DNA of 64,000 nt, taken from contig CM061062.1 in the NCBI GenBank assembly GCA_030762895.1, forward strand, positions 133,035,104-133,099,103, written 5' to 3'. This document shows, piece after piece, positions 56,861 through 64,000 of this stretch (its first letter is position 1; every line of letters starts with the position of its first letter). The stretch comes from Sophora flavescens. Lineage: Eukaryota > Streptophyta > Magnoliopsida > Fabales > Fabaceae. The notes beneath the pieces are model-generated. The model ran no database searches, was not told the origin of the DNA, and worked only from the letters and a program-made list of their open reading frames with translations. The position numbers and the translations under genes were made by a program.

Positions 56861-59800
56861 TGCGACACCCCATTCCCAAGGTATCACATTTACGTAACAT
56901 GTTGCAAAAATCAAACTTAACGAAAATATATAATTTTCTGGTTTCCTTTGGAAAACAAAATAAATTTACTAATATATGATGCTTCTCAAAATAGTGATAA
57001 TTTTTTTTTCTTTTTCTTTAAGGTACATATACCCAAACACCAGTAACATAATATACATCACTATATATTACACATATCCATCAAAGTTTTACAGAAGAAC
57101 TTTTTCCTACCAGGTTACCATCTACTGTCACACATATATTACAACAAACTGAAAACATCCTAACTATGTCATAGTGGGAGTCTGAAAAACACTACTCAAA
57201 AGATGGCTCTCAGTAGCCACTAAGTCAGACTAATCTAAAATCTCACTCTACCCATAAAGACTACATCCTCCAGTTGGTCACCACTACAGAAACCCACTGG
57301 AGAATCCAGTATAAACTCCCCCACCTCCAGGAGGTGTCTCTAGAGAGGATACATCAGCCCCCTCTCCAACATTCGAGACTACTCCATTATCCAGAGGAAC
57401 ATAGTCCGGATCAACCATCGGATCCTCCTCCATCTCCATTCGTGCCTCCTCCGGGATCAAGACTATGGGCCCAGGAGGTGACTCCGGGGCTGCCTGCTGT
57501 AAAGACTGAACATACGGAGGTGGTTGATGCTCTAAGTTCCCGTGTTGTACCAGATATCGTAGGATCATCCAAATGGGAGGTAGTGAAACCTCGATCGTCT
57601 CCCTGTTATGAATAAGCTGTTGTGGTCCATCCGCTACAGTCCCTCGGAGTGTCCTCATCGAACCAGTATAGGTAGCACTCCGAGCCCCTGGGTTGATCAC
57701 CCAGGCGTTCCCTTGACCAGCATTATCAAACATCAAGGCTAGGACCCACGAGTAGTTCAGATCCACTGCGCCCGGATCCATCTGAACGTGTGTGTATATA
57801 TATATATATTCCACATAGAAGAGGAAATAACAAACAAATATGCAAGGGTGCGTTACTAATATATGAGTTTTGATAAGACAACCCCATGCACGACACACAA
57901 ACAGCATATACCGTATATTCACAACATACAAAATTATCCAAACAGTAGAATAATTTTATCCAAAGGGTTTCATACCCGACAATCATCATCATTTTATAAA
58001 AATGCATGACACTTCAATATTCAGGCTCTATTTTGATACCTAATCTCTGGAGATCCCACAACTTTTTGTTTCGTTTTGAGCTGACCAAGCTCTGCACATG
58101 GCACATTGTAAAATGAAATAAAAGAATGTTGAAGAGATCAAATAACACACTGGTAACACTCAGTACACCAAGGTTATTGTTTAGAAATGTAACTCATTGA
58201 CTCACACAGAACCCTAATGGTCACTGCGATCAATGGAGTTTATTGTCCATAACCTATTGCACCACTCCGAACCTCAATAGTTATTGCATAAAATTTGACA
58301 CACATTCCAGTAAAGATACATTGGCTCATACAGAATCCCAATGATCACATGGAAACATAGTCCATAACAGATACATTGATCCACATGACTCAATGATCAT
58401 AACACATGACACGTCTGCCAGGAATGCATGAGAAAAACTTTTATTCTCGTTTCGTTTTCTTTGTCTTAATAATCTTTCCTTATCGAAGCACAAAGCTCAC
58501 GACCATGCTTAATTTCATATTAAGACTTTTCATTTAAACAAACACAGGACACACAGTCCAAATGTTTTAAACTCAACACAGGATACACAGTCCGAGTGCT
58601 CAATTGCAAAGCCCTAAACTGATGCACCAGTCTTAGGCTCGAGGATATGAAACTCACTTTTTACACAACAAATTTAAGACACAGTCCACAAAACCAGTAC
58701 AGGACACTCGGTCCAATGACACGGATCCCTGATCTACTTGTCCACTGAACACTAGAACCCCGACGTCTCGGTTCCTAGGTTCGTTTATCCTCTTGTAAAC
58801 CATTTAATTTAGTGAAAAACAAATACAAAACCAAATCTCCGAAAACTTATCCAGGTTTAACGGAAGAATTTCACTGAATAAAAATCCTCTTACATAAATC
58901 CTTTTCTATTAAAACGTTGATAAAACATGAAATTCATTGACAATTCCTTTTCTTTCCAATCACTTTATTTCTGAAAATGGTTCTCAATAAAAGTCAACTT
59001 TCAAAAAGTCCTTACTAAATAAAATTTCATAATAATAAAATAACTATTTTTCTCAATTTTTTTTAATAAAAATCTTTTTATAACTTAAATGACTTTTCTG
59101 TCATAAGTAATTGTTCTGCTGGCTATATTACGTTATTTTTGGAACTTAATCACTTTAAATAACATTTTATAATAAAATAGAATTTATTTTAGAAAAACTA
59201 GAGCCTGTGAAAAATTTTCACTGTTTCGCCCTTACTGTCACCTATTGACACATTATCCACAAAAATATTATTAAAATAATATTTTCGCACTTTTTCTCAA
59301 AATTCCCCAAATTAATCACTCTGATTAATTATTCAAGCTTATTAAGCTTTTATCCTCAAATTAATTTAAACACTGACCAATGTTAGGTTTCTCAGTCCAT
59401 CACTCAACAATAGATAATTACATCACAGAATAGCATGACATATATCTAATTCATGACATGCAACACAATTATAATACAACAATATAATTATAATCATGGA
59501 AAACAACATATCTCAATTACTCAAGTAAGCATATAATCAATCCAACAATTAACAGTAAACAATTTAAAATCACAAGATATTACTACAAACAATTGACAGA
59601 CAACTCCAACAATAGGCATGTGATTATCTCAAACTCCTCAGGCATACTCCCCTTACCTCTTGGAGATTCGAACAAATGGTTTCAAGCAATCTCCCAATTT
59701 CAGTCCAATTTCCTCCGTCGACTTAGATCAAACCAACACGATCAATTCCTTCACAACGAATTGCAACCAAAATAAATCAAAATCAAACAACAACACACTT

Positions 59801-60805
59801 AATCAAGAGGGTTAGGGTTCAGCCTCTTCTAAAATTCTAGGTTAGGAAAATTAAAATTTTTCTAACTTAGCGATTAATGATCCTTAAGCAACTCAAACAT
59901 GATTAAGAACTTAATCTAAGATCATGTACTAAGAACTTTAATGAAATTCATCTAGCTCTAAGAACTAGGGTTTTGGTTTTCACAAGATCAAAAGGCTAGG
60001 GATTTTGAAATTTTCTCAACTCTTGGGATTCAAAAAGTATACATAACATAGAGTTGGATTTAAGTGTCACACGACAACCTTAAATCAAAAGTTCATCCAA
60101 CACCCATAGTTAGGGTTTCGGCCCTTTTGAATAAAATAGGCTAGGGTTTGTTTTTTGGTTTTCTAATCACTTACATACAATCGCTATCATGGTCTTAAGA
60201 GATTAAAGCATGAATCCTGACTTAAAGTTGAAACAAAATCCATGAACACCTAACCTACATAGGTTCGGCCTAGCTTAGAAAAATAAGGAAGAAATTTATT
60301 TTGATCACATGCTTCCATATGATGAATATAGGAATCAAGATGAGTTCATAGAAATTGGTTTCAAGTCAAAAGTATTTTTCTACAATTTCTTATGATTTTT
60401 TAAGAATGCTTCATGAACTTTGAAGAAATTGATGAACATGATGAGTAAAGGTATGAACTCATAAAAGTTGTGAAGAGAAGAACTTAGAAAGGCAAGATTA
60501 AGAGAGGCTACCTCTTGGAATTCAAATAAATGGATGAGTTTAGTGTTGTTCTTCACAAAATCACTTTGATGTTCTTATGGGGTTCTTGAGTTCTTAAGGC
60601 AAAAAGCTTAAGTTCATAAGAAAGATGACATGAATGAATGAAGAATTTGCCTAAGTGATGGTTAAATGAAGGGGGACCGTGGGTTTTGGGGGAATTTTGG
60701 TCCAAAAACCCAATGGCAAGGCTTGTAAAAATTATGTGAAGCTAGGGGTAAAATAGTCTTTTCCATACAAAAATATCCAATGTCATTAATGTGCCATTAT
60801 GACTC
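56861..60805 (-). mobile_element. Large-LTR remnant related to the solo LTR at 17641-21579
   Basis: Starts TGCGACACCCC and follows the solo LTR collinearly: CTTTATTTG/TTTCTGG region, a GACGTCTCGGTT block, AACGAATTGCAACCAAAATA, and finally GTGCCATTATGACTC at 60791-60805, where similarity stops. The terminal GGTGTTACA is missing, so it is truncated on the right. A segment near 57270-57790 has no counterpart in the solo LTR. Confidence 0.8.
57284..57781 (-). CDS. Uncharacterised ORF within the LTR remnant
   Basis: 165 codons from MDPGAVDLNYSW to a TAG, on the strand in which the LTR is read. An upstream in-frame extension to 57931 crosses a TA repeat and looks artefactual. Composition is protein-like, with a central HNRETIEVSLPPIWMILRYL, then P/E-rich PESPPGPIVLIPEEARMEME and DPDYVPLDNG, and a glycine-rich end. 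No known domain is recognised. The opposite strand is also partly open (57274-57615), so one must be a shadow. I favour the minus strand on length and sense. Confidence 0.4.
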   Translation of the reverse strand: MDPGAVDLNYSWVLALMFDNAGQGNAWVINPGARSATYTGSMRTLRGTVADGPQQLIHNRETIEVSLPPIWMILRYLVQHGNLEHQPPPYVQSLQQAAPESPPGPIVLIPEEARMEMEEDPMVDPDYVPLDNGVVSNVGEGADVSSLETPPGGGGVYTGFSSGFL

Positions 60806-62010
60806 ATATAGTCAAATAATATTATTAATAAGGACAATAATAATACATCAAGACTATTATGTGTGTAGACTAATGACCACTTCTCACGGGTCATGAATAT
60901 GAGATAACAAGTTGCGCACATAGGTACACATTAGATTAATGAAGTATTAGATTGACCGATCATTAGAACACTACATGGAACATTATATGAGTGTCATAAG
61001 TAGTTCTCATAGTTACAATGGTGTATGCAATCCTTAGACCTAAAATCACTACGATCCCTACATGGGGGGTTGTGTGCTTTAATACCGTCAAATGTCATGT
61101 GTAACAGGATGATTATAAAGTCGGTCATTGGCCACAACACCAGTCATGCGGAGGGGTGTGAGTGACCTAGATGGGATATTTTCCTCCTACATAACATGAG
61201 TAATATCTACGGGGCCCTTGATAGAGTGAGACTGTAAAATTCATGGTGGTGCCGAAATGAGTCAATATGAGATATTGACCTCATTTATTATTATTAAGTC
61301 TACTCAGGGTATCAAGGAACATAATATTGAACTATAAAAGGGTGACACATTCTATGACTTGTGTTCAATATAGATATATGGACAAAGGGATAATTATGCA
61401 CATGAACATTGATCACAAAAAGGTTACCTCAAATAACTGACATTCTTGTTACTTGGTTAACAATGATGTGTTGCTAGATAATGCTCACTGTTTGTAATAT
61501 AAAATGGGATTAAATATTACTGCCAACGTCATGAGAACCTATAGGGTCAAACACAGAAGAGATTAATATGAGCTATGAGAAATGAGTTGGACTCATTTTT
61601 CTATGGGTTGGGCTCATGACGAATCAACCAAGTCACATGCAGCTTACTCTTGTGTACTAGGTTAGATTTAAGTGACACTATTATAGATAGACCACTTAAG
61701 AGTGTTGAGCTACATGTGTGATACCCTGGCCGCACGTAAGAGTGATAGCGGGTGATAGATTCTGTTTGTTACAACTAGCACTGTAAGATGACAATCCCTC
61801 CTGCTCATGTTCTTTGGACGTTCACAAGGTCTGTTCGTGTGCACTACGTAGAGGTATTGTTGTTCATGCAGTGCTCGTGATTTGGAACTCGATTCTAATC
61901 AAAGGTCTGTGCTACAAGAGGTAAAATTTTAAACATAAACATGAACGTTCGCATGGATTCTTGTTGGAAAATTTTCCGCCGAGCTATGTTTGATACACAA
62001 ATTACCAACA
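60806..62010. mobile_element. Probable retroelement-derived (LTR-like) sequence
   Basis: No ORF of note. Phrases such as GTAACAGGATGATTATAAAG, GTGAGTGACCTAGATGGGAT and GCTACAAGAGGTAAAATTTT near the right end read like LTRs of plant Copia-type elements. Only one copy is present and no termini or target duplication can be defined. Confidence 0.35.
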
Positions 62011-62795
62011 CAGAGATTGCAAAGTCAAGGATATGAAGATCAGGGGAGTCAAGAAGAGAATACTCTATTCAATATCAACCAAATGTTGGATCAAACGATA
62101 CATGCTCGTTATCAAGACAAGACGCTTCATAAATGAAATAGAAAATGTGAACTCACAATCATGTGTAAGATCTAACAAAGATCACACATGAAGAATTGGA
62201 TTGTTATTAAGATCATAAAAGTATGAAGATATGAAGCATCACAAACTCAAAGAAAAAGTCCTACAAATAAGTATCAAGTTACTAGGACTATATTAGAATG
62301 CTTCAAACCGACGTGTCAAGCAGAATAAAAGACCATTGACGTGACCACAATTAATAAAACCTTAAAATGAAAACATTAATTCATCTACAACCTTTAAAGT
62401 CTTATCAAACAGTCGGACACATAGATGTCAGCGGTTTGAAATTTCATATGAGACCAGTTGGTAGCTCCTCTGTGTCGTGGTGATCTTGCAATACACCGAC
62501 CTTCTCAAGTAGATGTTACTGTATTCACAATTAGTGTAGGTGTGTTCTCGAAAAGCCAAGTGTTCACGTTACAAATGTTGTAGCATTATTGACCAAGACT
62601 AGTGTAATTAGGAATATATCCTTTTGACACTCTTTCCGACCAATTCTATAGCACCATGGTGTAGGAAATCAAAGTCTTCCATGTTAGATGGGTATTGTGT
62701 CTAGGATGACTTAACTTCATTCTCGTGCATCTGTGAACTAATACTGTTTTGACATGCTATGATGAGCTAATTGTTTATATTGTCATTGCGTAACT

Positions 62796-62843
<48 letters not shown>

Positions 62844-63102
62844 TGTTACTTGTACATTGACTAAATTGTCTATCTGAGAATGAATGATAATATACGATAT
62901 ATTGGTATGTGTATATACATGTATATGTTTTATGTTGTACTGTGCTATTTTTACACCTGGCATATGTTGTGTTTATGAATGAGAATCTCACCTCGTTACT
63001 TTATTGCCCTGCTATGTGTATTATGTTATTATTTTGAGAAGATTGCGTTGTAGGACTTTATTTGATGCTTTTGGCTTATCTTTTCATCCTTTCGACTGAT
63101 TC
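62011..63102. other. Unassigned AT-rich DNA with a (TA)n microsatellite
   Basis: A (TA) run of about 18 units lies at 62801-62837. Minus-strand ORFs there are translations of it. Nothing else is recognised. Confidence 0.55.
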
Positions 63103-64000
63103 CATTAGTGGAAAATATACATTAGACGGTAAAGGTTTACGTCAGTTAACCAAAAACTAGACGTTAAAAAGGGGGCGGTGGCTGTTTTGTAAATATCAGA
63201 ATTCATTAATTCACTGTTAACGTCAGTTGTTTTAAGGACTGACGTTAAAAGTGAGGCGGTGGCAGTTTTGTAAATATGAAATCACTATTTGCGTCAGTTG
63301 TTTAATGAACTGACGCTAAAAGTGTTTTGCAAGAAATTATTAAAACTTTTAACGTCAGTTGTTTATAAAACTGACGTTAGAAGTGTGATTTTTACTTCAG
63401 TTAAATAAATAACTGACGTAAATAATCAACTCATTCCTATCTTTCTTTCGTTGTCATCTCCCTGTTGTCACTCTTAACGCAGATCATCACTCCATATAGT
63501 GCAGTTTATTTCTAATCTTTTTTTTAAAAAAAGTTTATTTTTAATCTTAATTAATTAGCTTGAATTAGTAAATTAACAAATTCTTGTGCAAATTAAAATA
63601 TTTTGACACTTAACATAAAACAAGTTATATATGTATAATCAAATCGTATCTCATTGAAGCAATTCATAAGTTACAATTACATGTTTAAAAGATAAAAAAT
63701 TTCCGCAAGATAGCACTAAAATATAAAAAAGTTTCTCCTTCAACATCATTTTCTTCTCAGTCCTGTCCTCAGAATCTCCAACATTGAATGCATCCCCTCC
63801 CTCATTTGAAGTCAATGCTCCATCTGAATCCACAGTCACTTTGGAGCCGTGGCAGAGTGAAGGGTGCACTCGATCTGTTTCAGCAATATTCTTGGAACAG
63901 TCACTTGGTTCCGAAGCTGAGGTTTTGGAACTGTAGCTGCTGATTCTCCAGAAGGATGATGGTGTGTGCAATTCACATAATGCGATTTACACACCCTTAT
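63103..64000. mobile_element. Left part of a CACTA-like transposon
   Basis: CATTAGTGGAAAAT at 63103 resembles a CACTA terminus with one change (CAC to CAT). Within 63135-63425 there are nine copies of (A)CGTCAGTT or its reverse complement AACTGACG, several as facing pairs. A pyrimidine-rich stretch resembling a leader follows at about 63430-63490, as in the element at 2850. The right end lies beyond the window. Confidence 0.55.
63651..63971 (-). CDS. Unrecognised ORF in the CACTA-like element
   Basis: 106 codons, beginning MHTPSSFWRISSYSSK and with an acidic/serine-rich middle (VDSDGALTSNEGGDAFNVGDSEDRTEKK) and a hydrophobic end. The composition is protein-like but no domain is recognised. 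It could be the last exon of a gene running in from the right, captured or transposon-encoded, or chance. The window edge prevents judging it. Confidence 0.3.
   Translation of the reverse strand: MHTPSSFWRISSYSSKTSASEPSDCSKNIAETDRVHPSLCHGSKVTVDSDGALTSNEGGDAFNVGDSEDRTEKKMMLKEKLFYILVLSCGNFLSFKHVIVTYELLQ

Noticed and set aside
57274..57615. 113-codon + strand ORF
   Set aside because: It overlaps a longer minus-strand frame that is in the sense of the LTR. Its composition (P/S/H-rich) fits an antisense shadow.
62767..62991. Minus-strand ORFs with an IYIYIY run
   Set aside because: Translation of the TA microsatellite at 62801-62837.

Overview
This is a repeat-dominated window of a flowering-plant nuclear genome, most likely a eudicot. 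The evidence is AT-rich sequence, Ty3/gypsy and CACTA/hAT transposons with plant-type termini, primer-binding sites for tRNA-Asp and initiator tRNA-Met, and no bacterial gene organisation. No intact ordinary host gene is visible. The only non-retroelement gene model I can support is a small two-exon ORF with a B3-like DNA-binding domain inside a CACTA-like transposon (2850-6011).

Layout. 1-531 is the end of one CACTA element. 532-2849 holds diverged local duplications, interrupted by a second CACTA-like element (2850-6011). A tract of unclear origin (X, 6058-48246) carries a hAT element (6732-8338) and a large retrotransposon nest. E1 is an Athila-like Ty3/gypsy element (8803-46939, target duplication CCCTT). 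E4, a related element that lost its 3' LTR, splits E1's post-pol ORF (17000-25623). A solo LTR sits in E4's LTR (17641-21579, ACAAT). E2 is a Tekay/Del-like gag-only element on the minus strand in E1's 3' LTR (28823-46042, CCAAT). E3 is an Athila-like gag-protease element on the minus strand in E2's 3' LTR (30747-38268, AATAT). Removing nested pieces gives lengths of about 12.2 kb (E1), 9.7 kb (E2), 7.5 kb (E3) and 4.7 kb (E4).

Right of the nest, 48247-48926 repeats 1207-1946, so both belong to one old local duplication. Then come two Tekay-like LTRs in inverted orientation (50005-52859 and 52860-56438), a third related LTR with an open frame in it (56861-60805), retroelement-like DNA (60806-62010), and the start of a third CACTA-like element (63103 to the window edge).

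How the parts relate. E1 is the only element with a full gag-protease-RT-RNase H-integrase set. It is dead: many stops and frameshifts, and two altered integrase catalytic positions. E2, E3 and E4 lack RT and integrase and would have needed help from relatives. E3 and E4 share noncoding modules: a stem-loop just after the ORFs and arrays of paired palindromes based on TCACGGCCGTGA. These modules, the 59-bp duplication flanking E4, and the B3-like gene in the CACTA element are the most unusual signals here.
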